Positions 8,846-17,333 of a stretch of 64,000 nt of DNA are shown here, in pieces. The translations under genes were made by a program, and so were the position numbers. Each line of letters starts with the position of its first letter. The stretch's first letter is position 1. Source of the DNA: Aldehydirespirator sp965220345 (GTDB lineage Bacteria; Actinomycetota; Acidimicrobiia; Acidimicrobiales; Aldehydirespiratoraceae); NCBI GenBank assembly GCA_965220345.1, contig OZ244822.1, positions 1,550,001 through 1,614,000 of the forward strand, given 5' to 3'. The notes beneath the pieces were generated by a model. It ran no database searches and was not told the origin of the DNA. It saw nothing but the letters and a program-made list of their open reading frames with translations.

Positions 8846-9262
8846 CTAGCACGGTGGTGTCAAAGCCCAGCCTGTGGCATCACCAGCCCGCACTGGACGG
8901 CAAGCCACTGAACTGGCTTCCAACCAGCTATGCACACCTGCTACTCCCACTGTGACTCTCGCCAGCACTGTGCATGACGGCTCAGCAAAAAGTTGATAGC
9001 CGGTAGCGGTGGCGGCAGAACGGGCGCTGGTGCGCGCCGCCGCCGCGACGGCACCAGCAGTTTCGGCTTGCGACCAGATGGCGTGTGTGTCGCTACAGTT
9101 CCAGTCGCTTTGCTCAAGGACTTGCACTGCTGCTGTGGCAGCGGCCACAGCAGCAGAAGATGCGGTGACCTTCGCCACTTGATGCAGGTAGACACCGAAG
9201 CTGATTGACACGGTTAGAAAAATCATCGCAGTGGTATGCATCGCTGCATATGCGGTGTCCAT
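8846..9262 (-). CDS. TadE-like pseudopilin
   Basis: 138-residue protein with a membrane helix at about residues 10-28 (AMIFLTVSISFGVYLHQVA), then a long Ala-rich helix and a C-terminal domain with paired cysteines. It resembles its two downstream neighbours in layout and probably belongs to the TadE/TadG group of minor pilus components. Called by architecture and operon position rather than by a diagnostic motif. The ribosome binding site is weak. Confidence 0.58.
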   Translation of the reverse strand: MDTAYAAMHTTAMIFLTVSISFGVYLHQVAKVTASSAAVAAATAAVQVLEQSDWNCSDTHAIWSQAETAGAVAAAARTSARSAATATGYQLFAEPSCTVLARVTVGVAGVHSWLEASSVACRPVRAGDATGWALTPPC

Positions 9263-9308
9263 CGTGTGTCCCGAGAGATTTACAAGAAGTCAGTCTGCGC
9301 GTATTCAG

Positions 9309-9512
9309 CTATGAACACTTGCTGGTGCCGCTTGCCCAACTGCCACCAGCAGCTTTGCAGAGCGCTTCGTTTTGGATCTGTGACCGGTCGGTGACATCGG
9401 CTTTGGGATTTGGAGTGTTTTCGCCTACTACGTTCCAAGTGAACAGCACTACCGCAGCGGTGATTGCGATAGTTGCAGCGAGCATGATGATTTTGGCAAC
9501 AGGTGATTCCAT
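9309..9512 (-). CDS. Small single-helix protein, candidate pilin of the Tad-like locus
   Basis: 67-residue protein consisting of a short N-terminus (MESPVAK), one hydrophobic helix (about 8-27) and a polar tail ending in two cysteines about 15 residues apart. A clear AAGGAG ribosome binding site lies eight bases upstream of the ATG, so it is probably expressed. Flp pilins are this size and sit in this position near tadBC, but the usual G/E-x4-E-Y processing signature is absent. It may therefore be an unusual pilin or an accessory membrane peptide. Confidence 0.5.
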   Translation of the reverse strand: MESPVAKIIMLAATIAITAAVVLFTWNVVGENTPNPKADVTDRSQIQNEALCKAAGGSWASGTSKCS

Positions 9513-9662
9513 TTTCTTCTCCTTTATGGTTGATGGGGTTGACTATTTGGGTGAGTAGATATTTGGGGTGACTAGGTGACTACTTGGGATAACTGAACGG
9601 ATGGTCGGGATAGTCGACTGTGAGGCAGTGAGCTCGCGACTGCGGATGATCTCAATGAGGGT

Positions 9663-10391
9663 TCACACGCCGATGTCGACCCCGGCGAGTAGTGCCAGCA
9701 CCACTACGGCACTAGCAACGACAGTCGAGATGGTGCAAGTGCCCGCCACTGAGCGGCCCAGGGCTTCGATGCGCACTCGCCGAGCGTCTTCGAGAGCGTC
9801 CACCGCTCCGAGGATTAGTCGATCGACTAGACCGGTGGCAGCGGCACCGCTTCGTTCAGCGGCGGCGAGAGTGCCGATCAGGGTTTCGGCTTCTGATCCA
9901 GCGAAATGCTCTGCAGCAGCACTGAGCGGGTCGCTGCCTGAGGCCAAAGCCAGGTTGATGCTGGTAGCAACGGGTGCGAAGGCTGGTGCCTCCACCAGTT
10001 CGGCAGCCTCAACAGCAGCATCGTTGATGGGACGACCCGCAGCGGTGTAGAGCCTGATGCGGCGCAGCCACTCCATTAGTGCGGCATCACGACGAACCCG
10101 GTAACCCGAAAGCACTGAGTGTCGCAGCAGCAGAGGTGCCCCAACAGGTGTCCAGAAACCAACTGCCAGCGCCGCCAATACACCGCTGCGATATCCCGCA
10201 ATCACGGTTGCGACTATCAGCACCAGGATCGCTACGAACGCAGCCGTTACCGCTGAAACTGCACGCAGCCGTCGAGGCGACCAGCCCGCAGCCGCAAGTT
10301 CGGCGGTACTGCCAGTGACACGGGCAGGCTTGCCCGTGAGCACTAGCCGTAGCGCAGCAGCGCTCCCCGCAGCCGCAAGAAGCCAGATCAT
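9663..10391 (-). CDS. tadC: TadC-like pilus assembly inner-membrane protein
   Basis: 242-residue GspF/T2SSF-domain protein with membrane helices near the N-terminus, around residues 55-95, and at the C-terminus (VVASAVVVLALLAGV). The central part (MEWLRRIRLYTAAGRPINDAA...) matches the helical-bundle core of TadC. With TadB it would form the platform that couples the TadA ATPase to pilin extrusion. The ATG at 10389-10391 overlaps the tadB stop as ATGA, indicating translational coupling; longer in-frame starts upstream run into tadB and are rejected. About 150 bases separate it from the small pilin-like gene. Confidence 0.72.
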   Translation of the reverse strand: MIWLLAAAGSAAALRLVLTGKPARVTGSTAELAAAGWSPRRLRAVSAVTAAFVAILVLIVATVIAGYRSGVLAALAVGFWTPVGAPLLLRHSVLSGYRVRRDAALMEWLRRIRLYTAAGRPINDAAVEAAELVEAPAFAPVATSINLALASGSDPLSAAAEHFAGSEAETLIGTLAAAERSGAAATGLVDRLILGAVDALEDARRVRIEALGRSVAGTCTISTVVASAVVVLALLAGVDIGV

Positions 10392-11203
10392 TGCAAGCCT
10401 CCGTAGCGTGCCGCAGCCCTTGCTGGCAGCAGCACCCGAGCGCTCATCGCTGCTATCACAACAGCCGCAGCCAAAAGCAGCGCAGAACCTTGAGCGCTGG
10501 CTAGCCATGTGCCTACTTCATCAGCGACCTGGCTTGTGCCTGCCACCAACCCCGCCGAAAGCAGCACTACTAGCACCAAGGTGGGCATGGCTACCGCCAC
10601 ACGACCGTGAAACAGTCGAGCGGTTTTGGCGGTCTGAGAAGCTTCAGCTTCCAGAACAGCAACCGTCTCGACCCAGCGACCGCCGCCGACTGCTGAAATA
10701 GCGATTAGATCAGCCAAAGAGCCAGCCACAGCCGAAGGCACTTGAGCAGCGAAACGTTGCGCGGCGATATCGACACCGACACTTTCGCAGTCCGAGGCCA
10801 TGGCGGTGGCAGCCACACCCACGGGCCCACTAATCAACGGAGCAGCCCGAGCTACTGCGTCGGTCACTGTGACTGCGACTGATGCCTGGTTGTTGAGCAC
10901 GCTAGCGAAGCGGGCCACCCCCTCTGCTGTGCGCACCCGTCGGCCCGAAAAGATCAGGATCTTGATGGCCGAAGTGCAAACCACGGCGCAAATCGCTGCC
11001 GCAATGGCGTGCGGCAGTGCGAGACCCACCACAAGCATGGCCACCCCGGTAACAACAGCGGTTGGGACTTCAGCAGGCAGTGAAGCGGTTGAGCGAAGTC
11101 CCGGGCCAGCCCGCAAAGACAGGCGGGTTCCGCTTGTAGGCCACAACAAGATGGCCAGCATGGCTGCACCGCCAACGGTGATGATCATGCCTGCTGAGGT
11201 CAC
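10388..11203 (-). CDS. tadB: TadB-like pilus assembly inner-membrane protein
   Basis: 271-residue protein with N-terminal membrane helices (about 5-20 and 48-82), a GspF-type helical core (ARFASVLNNQASVAVTVTDAVARAA) and C-terminal helices at about 205-225 and 240-258. It is the expected partner of TadC. The GTG start overlaps the tadA stop as GTGA, and its own stop overlaps the tadC start, so tadA-tadB-tadC are translationally coupled. Assigned by fold pattern and conserved gene order. Confidence 0.72.
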   Translation of the reverse strand: MTSAGMIITVGGAAMLAILLWPTSGTRLSLRAGPGLRSTASLPAEVPTAVVTGVAMLVVGLALPHAIAAAICAVVCTSAIKILIFSGRRVRTAEGVARFASVLNNQASVAVTVTDAVARAAPLISGPVGVAATAMASDCESVGVDIAAQRFAAQVPSAVAGSLADLIAISAVGGGRWVETVAVLEAEASQTAKTARLFHGRVAVAMPTLVLVVLLSAGLVAGTSQVADEVGTWLASAQGSALLLAAAVVIAAMSARVLLPARAAARYGGLQ

Positions 11204-12969
11204 AGCGGCGGTGTCCCGTTGCGTCTTGAAGAGTCCGCGGCACCCGAAGCTGTTGAAGCGTTGCCCACAAGTTCCAGAGCGGGTCGGCGTGTCGCTACCT
11301 CAGCGGTGTCTTGCATGTCTGAAGCGGCTTTATTGAGCGCAGGCTCAAGTCCAGAATCAGGCACCCGCTCAAGCCATGGTCCGGCTGAAGTTTCAGCTTC
11401 GAGATCAGGCTCAGGCAGAAGCGGATGCAGAGCAACTCCAGCGGATCGGTAAACGTCAGCCACGCGCCCTACTGGCTGATCCATCGGAGTCGCCCATCGC
11501 TCATTCGGTCTGAGTCGCCACAAACAGCGGGTCCTGATTGAGCCGTCTGATTCGGTTCCGCTTATCTGGGTCACATCGGCAATGACACGTTCGCCGGCGT
11601 TGTTGCGGCCCATCCACACCAGCAAATGCACCGCAACCGCAATTGAGCGTCTAGCCAGACTCTCATCAGCACCTTCTGAGGTGGCGTAACCGGTGAGCTT
11701 CTCCATCACCCCATCACCCGGCGGTGAGTGCAGAGTGACGATGCAACCGTCGAGCCCTGACGACATAGCGTCAAGTAGTGCCATGGTGCCTTCGCCTCTG
11801 ACTTCGCCCACCACCAGCTTGGAACTGTTGGCTCGCTTGGCATCACGCACATGATCGGCCATCGAATGCTTGCCGACTCCGTCGTTGTTGGCATCGCGAG
11901 TCAGGCGCTCGTATGCGTTGGGGTGTATGCCGTATTCGCGCAACCGAAGCTCGGCGGTGTCCTCAATGGTGTCGATCCGCTCCTCGGGTGGCACTCTCGC
12001 CAGAAGCGCTTGACAGAGAGTGGTTTTACCGCCGCCCATGGCCGCAGCGATCACCACGTTGGCTCGAACATTGCCAGCTATCGACTCCACCAAAATGGCG
12101 GCGAGCTGCTCGTTGCAGAGACCTAGCTCGGCGAGACTGTGACGACCTCCCATGTTGCTGCGCAGCACCAGTGTCGGTGGAGAGCAAACGAAAGCCTCGG
12201 CATGTAGCCGCCAGCGGTCACCGATGCGAGTATCAAGACGCGGATCTAGTTCATCGAAACGTTGTGGGCGTTCACCAGAGTAGGCAGCCAGGAAACGGCA
12301 AGCACCGATCAGTTCGTCGTCGCTCACAAAAGGCGAGGGGCGGCTCTGTCGGCTGCCGTTGGAGAACTCCACCACCATTGACTCGCCGCCTCGGATCTGG
12401 AACTCTTCGACATCTTCCTCGTCAAGCAGTTCGCGCAGCCGCCGAGCCGCCGCCGCAGCTGCTGACTCTCGTCTTACGGCGCGATCGGCGCTGTCCATGC
12501 GTTGCGGAGCGGCGGCCAGAGATGCAAGCGAGCGTCCCACGCGGCGCATAGCCCGTTCGCAGCGTCGTGTGGGGGCATACGGCACGGCTCTCGCTACCTG
12601 AGCGCCTGCCATCATGCGCAACTCGCCTGCGTCGACTGCATGGTCTGACATAATCACCAGAGCCAACCGCACGTTCGCTGCTGGACCGGTGTGCAGATTC
12701 AGGCGCTCGCGCAGCCCGCAGCCCGAGCCGCTGGTTATCCACACCACTCCAGCTGCAGCTGCTGCTGTGGAACGCAGCACAGTTTCGTCGGCGGATCCGT
12801 CAACAGTGACGACAGTCGCCCGATGAGCGGCACCTGTTAGGGACGGGTCGGCCAGCGACTCGCCCACCGCTACATCTGGGACGGATGCTCTTATTCCGTC
12901 GATAATGGTGCGCACCACCCAGGCGGTGGTTTGCTTATTGAGCAGGCGATCAGCTGAAATCATCAGCAC
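11200..12969 (-). CDS. tadA: TadA/CpaF-type secretion ATPase with extra N-terminal domain
   Basis: 589-residue hexameric secretion ATPase that powers Tad pilus assembly. Walker A is AAAMGGGKTTL (about 309-318), followed by the Asp box DTIEDTAELRL and Walker B KLVVGEVRGEG (about 384-394), with GLDGCIVTLHSPP matching the His box. The first 150 residues are not usual for CpaF and look like a degenerate CpaE/TadZ (ParA-like) domain ending in RAVPYAPTRRCERAMRRVG. The GTG start is seven bases after an AAGGAGG site. The C-terminal 80 residues are low-complexity. It leads the coupled tadABC set. Confidence 0.85.
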   Translation of the reverse strand: MLMISADRLLNKQTTAWVVRTIIDGIRASVPDVAVGESLADPSLTGAAHRATVVTVDGSADETVLRSTAAAAAGVVWITSGSGCGLRERLNLHTGPAANVRLALVIMSDHAVDAGELRMMAGAQVARAVPYAPTRRCERAMRRVGRSLASLAAAPQRMDSADRAVRRESAAAAAARRLRELLDEEDVEEFQIRGGESMVVEFSNGSRQSRPSPFVSDDELIGACRFLAAYSGERPQRFDELDPRLDTRIGDRWRLHAEAFVCSPPTLVLRSNMGGRHSLAELGLCNEQLAAILVESIAGNVRANVVIAAAMGGGKTTLCQALLARVPPEERIDTIEDTAELRLREYGIHPNAYERLTRDANNDGVGKHSMADHVRDAKRANSSKLVVGEVRGEGTMALLDAMSSGLDGCIVTLHSPPGDGVMEKLTGYATSEGADESLARRSIAVAVHLLVWMGRNNAGERVIADVTQISGTESDGSIRTRCLWRLRPNERWATPMDQPVGRVADVYRSAGVALHPLLPEPDLEAETSAGPWLERVPDSGLEPALNKAASDMQDTAEVATRRPALELVGNASTASGAADSSRRNGTPPL

Positions 12970-13014
12970 TGTTCGGCCTCCTTTCTTGATGGTTGTTGAA
13001 GCGACAGTCTTCGG

Positions 13015-13782
13015 TCACTGCTGTTGTGGATCTGTGTCTTCTTGGTTTGTAATTCCCTGGTCTGCGGCTTCGCGGCTTGGGTCTCCCCGGTTCGAGTTAT
13101 AGGCATTGTCGAAGTTCGGATCTGTGCTCAAATCCGAGAAATCAGAATCGAAATCCGACAAGTCAGAGTCAAAATCTGACAAATCGAGTTCGGGTTCATC
13201 GTCTGCTGGCTCTGGTGGACATGCTGGCCAGCCCGCTGGAGGCGATTCCCAGATCCACCAAACCAGCGGCCCTAGCACTGCGGCCAACTGCGGTTCGGCT
13301 TCGACTACCACGAACCCCTCGCCCGCTAGCACCACAGGCAGCACCGCAGTGGCACAACCGCCTGGCTGAGTGGCTAGCACGGCAGTGTTACCGGTGGTCG
13401 GGCCTGGTTCGGGCCACAAAGCTGCATCCACTGCCACGGCAATCAAAGCCGCCGACAACTCCGACGCTCTGCCCATCACTGAGTCCGTTAGCAGTGATTT
13501 CGACACGACCGTCCCAGCGGGCACGGCCACGGCTGGCACACGGTCGATCAGCTGCTCGGCTGTGACAAAGAGAGCAGCCGATTCCTCGGGTATTGCAACG
13601 GTTGTGAAAGCTCCTGGTTCGTGGCCTGCAGGCCAGTCCTCAGCGGCGGCCACGACCGCAACTTCGTTGAGTGGTTCAGGGCGACCGAATAACCACAGCG
13701 ACACTCCCACCGCTGCGACAATCCCCGCCGCAGCCGTGAAGCGTCTTGCTTGTCCCGACAGTGAGCCGGGGTTCATGGGCAT
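13015..13782 (-). CDS. CpaB/RcpC-like SAF-domain protein
   Basis: 255-residue protein with one N-terminal membrane helix (about 14-31) followed by a SAF-type segment (AAEDWPAGHEPGAFTTVAIPEE...VPAVAVPAGTVVSKSLLT), as in CpaB/RcpC pilus assembly proteins. After about residue 190 comes a strongly acidic Ser/Asp/Phe repeat tail (DLSDFDSDLSDFDSDFSD), which is unusual for the family and may bind cations or cell-wall polymer. The start is set by GAGGAGG upstream of the ATG at 13782. It lies directly upstream of tadA and 11 bases after the repeat-protein gene. Confidence 0.68.
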   Translation of the reverse strand: MPMNPGSLSGQARRFTAAAGIVAAVGVSLWLFGRPEPLNEVAVVAAAEDWPAGHEPGAFTTVAIPEESAALFVTAEQLIDRVPAVAVPAGTVVSKSLLTDSVMGRASELSAALIAVAVDAALWPEPGPTTGNTAVLATQPGGCATAVLPVVLAGEGFVVVEAEPQLAAVLGPLVWWIWESPPAGWPACPPEPADDEPELDLSDFDSDLSDFDSDFSDLSTDPNFDNAYNSNRGDPSREAADQGITNQEDTDPQQQ

Positions 13783-13793
13783 TTGTTGCCTCC

Positions 13794-15929
13794 TCAGTAT
13801 TTGTTGGAGTATTTGCTTGAGTGTCTGCTTGGGTGGTTAGGCGCTTGGCCGCTTGAGCGGCGGGCCCTTTGGGAAGGCGCATGTGACATCAGCAGATGCC
13901 CCTCGTCAGAACTCGCAGGTGTGATATCTGAAGCTTGTTTGAGGGTTATCCCCGAGGTGTAGTCGATGATTTCTAAGAACCATTCGAGGCCCTCAGCCAA
14001 GGTTTCACAGTCGCGGAACTGTCTGCTGTTGACATCTGCTTCAAAGCAAGCATTGGCTTGCCATGTCCAAATACCTGGGGTTGCAAGCTCCCAACGACAC
14101 AGGCCATAAGAATCAGCGGACACCTGAGCAGTGAGCATCGGACATGAGGGTGCGTTGACATCTGCGGAGATGTGACTGCGTTGAGCCTGTGCCTTCTGAG
14201 CGGCACTCAGGTTGTCCCAGCGGCGCAGATAACTACCGAACCCTGTGCCGGGTCGCGCCGAATCTGCACGAACGATCATGGCGCGATGATTTGAGTCCCA
14301 AGGCACAAGCTGAGTCAGCCGAGCCTCAAAGGAAGCCACCTGCCAGCGGCAGCCGTCGCTGCTAGTGAAGCTCAAGTTGCTTTGAGGGCTGACCACAGGC
14401 CACATCGGTGATCCCGCTAGATGCAGATAGGTGCTGCCTCCCGGCACGCTGGGATGCGGCGGCCAAGGTCTGCCCGGCTCGCCTTGGGTCTTGACACTCA
14501 CGAGAGTCGCCCACTTCAGATGCCCCAGAATGCGGCTGCGGCTGTTGTTGTCCAGAGTCAGGCCGTTGGCGCAGACCCCCACGCGGGGTGCGCCTTGCTT
14601 GTCAGGATCCTCGGGAGAGTTGGGATCCGTCGAGTCGGGATTTCTCGGGTTGGGCGGTTCTTGCGTATCAGGATCGACAGGTTTACCTGGATTGCCAGGG
14701 CTGCCAGGATTGTTTGGGTTCTGGCCACCGGGAGAATTAGGTTGCTGACCGTTGCTGTTGCCGCCAGAGTTGCTGTTGCTGCCGGTGATGCGGTCTAGGA
14801 AAGCGGCAAGCTGCTCGTTGTTCATCGTCGAGTCGGGATCGGCATCGGGGCGCTCGTAAGGGTTGACCACCCCGTCACCGTCTCGATCGTGGCCATACAA
14901 GATGCCTCTGTCGGCTAGTTCCGAAGCCACCTTGAAGGGATCATTCGGGTCATATGTGATACCCAGTCCAGCTGCGATCACGTTGAACATGTCACCGCGT
15001 TCGACCTCAACCGACTCGATGTCCCTAAGAGCCTTCAGAGCCTCGTCGGTTTTGAAGTAGCGGTTGCGTTTGCCGAAGTCCTCAATGATCTTGCGCAGAT
15101 CCTCAGTGTTGCTGTCACGATCAGGGTCAAAAGTTTCAGGCAAATAGCCTTCGGCCACGCCGGACTTCACATGTCCACAAGCCCAACCGCGGCAGCCCGC
15201 TTTAGTTGTGGTGCTCGTCGCAGGCGGCCTTGTGGTTGTGGTTACCGAACGCCGCTGGGTAGTAACGGTTGGTGGACGCCGGGATTGAGTGGCCACCCGT
15301 CGGCGAAGTGTTGTTGTGGTGATCACAGGCCGTCGAGTTGTGGTGGTCACCCGTCGGCGAACTGTGGTGGTGGGTGGTGGTCGGCGTGTGGTGGTGGTTG
15401 CTTGGAAGCAGCCGTATCGGGAGTAGCAGCGTGGTTTTGTTGAAGGTCTGCGGGTTGTGGTGGGTGGTGGTCGGCGTGTGGTGGTGGTTATTTGGAAGCA
15501 GCCGTATCGGGAGTAGCAGCGTGGTTTTGTTGAAGGTCTGCGGGTTGTGGTGGGTGGTGGTCGGCGTGTGGTGGTGGTTATTTGGAAGCAGCCGTATCGG
15601 GAGTAGCAGCGTGGTTTTGTTGAAGGTCTGCGGGTTGTGGTGGGTGGTGGTCGGCGTGTGGTGGTGGTTGCTTGGAAGCAGCCGTATCGGGAGTAGCAGC
15701 GTGGTTTTGTTGAAGGTCTGCGGGTTGTGGTGGGTGGTCGATGGCTATGACCTGGAGGCCCTGGATGAGCCCAGGCGGGGCGCTCGGCAAAACTCGGCGA
15801 AGAAACGGAATCGTGTTGGGCATAGACAGCACCCAGCAGAGTCAAGCCCGTCAGGGTTGCAATCATTAACAGTTGCCGTCGTGTGTGGTGCGGTGGCTGC
15901 GGTTTAGGTGAAACAGTTGAGGAAGTCAT
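13794..15929 (-). CDS. Large exported Thr/Pro-rich repeat protein with EF-hand and SLH-like segments
   Basis: About 711 residues, not assigned to a known family. From the ATG at 15927-15929 the order is: signal or anchor helix (about 19-36); four near-identical 30-residue repeats with a CYSRYGCF cysteine motif in a Thr/Arg/Pro background (about 60-190); Thr/Arg-rich linker; a segment resembling S-layer homology repeats (RGDMFNVIAAGLGI and NNEQLAAFLDRI) flanking an EF-hand-like loop DRDGDGVVNPYE (about 346-357); a Pro/Asn/Gly-rich linker; and a cysteine-containing globular C-terminal domain. Longer in-frame starts upstream overlap the lipoprotein gene and are rejected. A cell-surface structural or adhesive role linked to the pilus locus is inferred. 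Confidence 0.72.
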   Translation of the reverse strand: MTSSTVSPKPQPPHHTRRQLLMIATLTGLTLLGAVYAQHDSVSSPSFAERPAWAHPGPPGHSHRPPTTTRRPSTKPRCYSRYGCFQATTTTRRPPPTTTRRPSTKPRCYSRYGCFQITTTTRRPPPTTTRRPSTKPRCYSRYGCFQITTTTRRPPPTTTRRPSTKPRCYSRYGCFQATTTTRRPPPTTTVRRRVTTTTRRPVITTTTLRRRVATQSRRPPTVTTQRRSVTTTTRPPATSTTTKAGCRGWACGHVKSGVAEGYLPETFDPDRDSNTEDLRKIIEDFGKRNRYFKTDEALKALRDIESVEVERGDMFNVIAAGLGITYDPNDPFKVASELADRGILYGHDRDGDGVVNPYERPDADPDSTMNNEQLAAFLDRITGSNSNSGGNSNGQQPNSPGGQNPNNPGSPGNPGKPVDPDTQEPPNPRNPDSTDPNSPEDPDKQGAPRVGVCANGLTLDNNSRSRILGHLKWATLVSVKTQGEPGRPWPPHPSVPGGSTYLHLAGSPMWPVVSPQSNLSFTSSDGCRWQVASFEARLTQLVPWDSNHRAMIVRADSARPGTGFGSYLRRWDNLSAAQKAQAQRSHISADVNAPSCPMLTAQVSADSYGLCRWELATPGIWTWQANACFEADVNSRQFRDCETLAEGLEWFLEIIDYTSGITLKQASDITPASSDEGHLLMSHAPSQRARRSSGQAPNHPSRHSSKYSNKY
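15361..15748. repeat. 90-bp tandem repeat array, about 4.3 copies
   Basis: Contiguous units of exactly 90 bp (unit starts at 15421, 15511, 15601 and 15691, with a flanking copy from about 15361) inside the large surface-protein gene. Copies are almost identical; the two inner boundary units have TTATTTGG where the outer ones have TTGCTTGG, giving Ile versus Ala in the protein. Multiples of 90 keep the reading frame, so copy number could vary without breaking the gene. There are no spacers, so this is not a CRISPR. Confidence 0.93.
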
Positions 15930-16011
15930 TGAATCTCCATTTGCTGTATGTGCTGACGTTGCCGATGGATGCTCGTCGTTGCTGTTGTTACGAAGCGAGC
16001 ACTGCGGCACT

Positions 16012-17124
16012 TCAGCAGTAGACGATGAAGTAACGCTCGGGTGTGGCGTGGTGGTGTTCCATCCACTCCTCGGCGAGTCGTGCTGAGCGGTCACAGTTGC
16101 GCCTCTCAGAGCCCTTAGTTCGGTTCTGCACCCAGAGCGCCCAAGCGTTGCAGTCCGATCCGAACCTCTGGGCGGGTTGATCACCGAACAAAGGAGTTCG
16201 TGTCTCAAGCTCGATGTCTGTGGGCAGAACAATGCGACACTGTTCAGCCAACGACACCGTGTCAGAGAGCAGTCGACCGGCATCGTTGAACCGACCCTCG
16301 GGTAGTTCGCCCGCTGGCGGGTCGATCACACTGGCGCAGTTGTGCCAGCCATGGCGGTTCTGAACCGGCTTACCGCGCTCGCCACTGCCGTAGGCATCGG
16401 CTCGGTCTTGATATTCGTTGAGTACGCACCATGGATGCGCGCCCAGATAGTCCAGCGCCCACTTCATCTCATAGAGCAGCCAGGTGCAGTTGCCTCGGGG
16501 TTGTTCAAAGCACCAACTGGTCCAGCGAATCACATCGCTTGTCCAGCGAGGCAGTTCCTCAGTCGGTCCGCTGGCGCAGATGCCGCCTGCTCCGAGTTCG
16601 GGATAGGGAGCAAAACAATCCGACAAGTCCTGCGGGGTTTCCCATTCGGCTGGCGGGTAGCAGTCCGCTTGCCACGGGGGACCCGAACCACAGTCGGGAT
16701 AGTTCCAGTAAGGATGCTGGCGAGGGATCATGCCCGGTTGTGGTGCTGGTGGATGGCCACCGTTAGGAGCGTCCTCGGCGCCGAGCGTTGCCACAGGAAT
16801 GGTGTTGCTTGCGGGCACCGGCGAGTTCACAGACTCAGATTCGGTGGCTGGAAGCAGGCTCGGCTCAACAACTTCGGTCTGGGCACCCGTGCCAGCACCA
16901 GTACCGGCAGCTGTGTCAGCGCCAATATCGGTGGTGGTTACCGGCAGCTCGCGGTCAACAGCATCCGCTGATCCGCCGCAAGCGGCCGCTAGCACAGACA
17001 GCGTTGCTAGCACAGCGAGCCCAAGACACCCGCGCAGTTGTCCTCCAGAGGCTTGAGGCCCTCGGCCACAGCAGCCGCCATCAAGCTCCTGTGTGTGATA
17101 TAATTTGAAATAATGTAAAAGCAT
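16012..17124 (-). CDS. Cysteine-rich exported lipoprotein of unknown function
   Basis: Lipoprotein with lipobox LAAAC followed by a Thr/Ala/Gly-rich linker and a cysteine- and tryptophan-rich globular domain ending RYFIVYC. No family is recognised. The start is uncertain. ATG codons at 17124 and 17133 give a long n-region rich in aromatic residues. A CTG at 17035-17037, four bases after GGAGGA, would give a textbook signal peptide (LRGCLGLAVLATLSVLAAAC). Between these there is no ATG, GTG or TTG in frame. Many cysteines suggest disulfides and an extracytoplasmic location. It is the first gene of the Tad-like minus-strand locus and lies 83 bases ahead of the repeat-protein gene. Confidence 0.65.
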   Translation of the reverse strand: MLLHYFKLYHTQELDGGCCGRGPQASGGQLRGCLGLAVLATLSVLAAACGGSADAVDRELPVTTTDIGADTAAGTGAGTGAQTEVVEPSLLPATESESVNSPVPASNTIPVATLGAEDAPNGGHPPAPQPGMIPRQHPYWNYPDCGSGPPWQADCYPPAEWETPQDLSDCFAPYPELGAGGICASGPTEELPRWTSDVIRWTSWCFEQPRGNCTWLLYEMKWALDYLGAHPWCVLNEYQDRADAYGSGERGKPVQNRHGWHNCASVIDPPAGELPEGRFNDAGRLLSDTVSLAEQCRIVLPTDIELETRTPLFGDQPAQRFGSDCNAWALWVQNRTKGSERRNCDRSARLAEEWMEHHHATPERYFIVYC

Positions 17125-17215
17125 GTAAACCATCTAAGCAGCTTAAATAACCTTTTACAACCTCTTTCAAATATTTTTATGATTTTTTCTGAAATCAAGT
17201 ACCTCGATTGAGCCA
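17095..17215. promoter_or_regulatory. AT-rich divergent intergenic region upstream of the Tad-like locus
   Basis: A strikingly AT-rich block in an otherwise GC-rich window, between the lipoprotein gene and hpnC. On the minus strand TTGAAA near 17170 and TTATAT near 17100 are plausible promoter elements for the Tad-like locus. The coordinates are approximate and the -35/-10 pairing is not certain. No gene is seen in the 200 bases between the two divergent genes. Confidence 0.4.
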
Positions 17216-17333
17216 AGCAAGCCACAAAAACAGCCGCTGACGTGGGCTTTTGCGAACACGAGCCGCTGCACAAAATCCGCAGTGAAGGTCTGATCATCTG
17301 AGCCTTTGGTGTCTCGGTGGTAGCTTTAACTGT

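Noticed and set aside
15361..15748. Possible CRISPR array
   Set aside because: Units are contiguous 90-bp repeats with no unique spacers, lie inside a coding frame and have no cas genes nearby.
15338..15907. Plus-strand frame encoding Trp/Val-rich repeats across the 90-bp array
   Set aside because: It is the reverse of the Thr/Pro/Arg repeats. The minus-strand frame has a signal helix, start site and operon context; this one has none.
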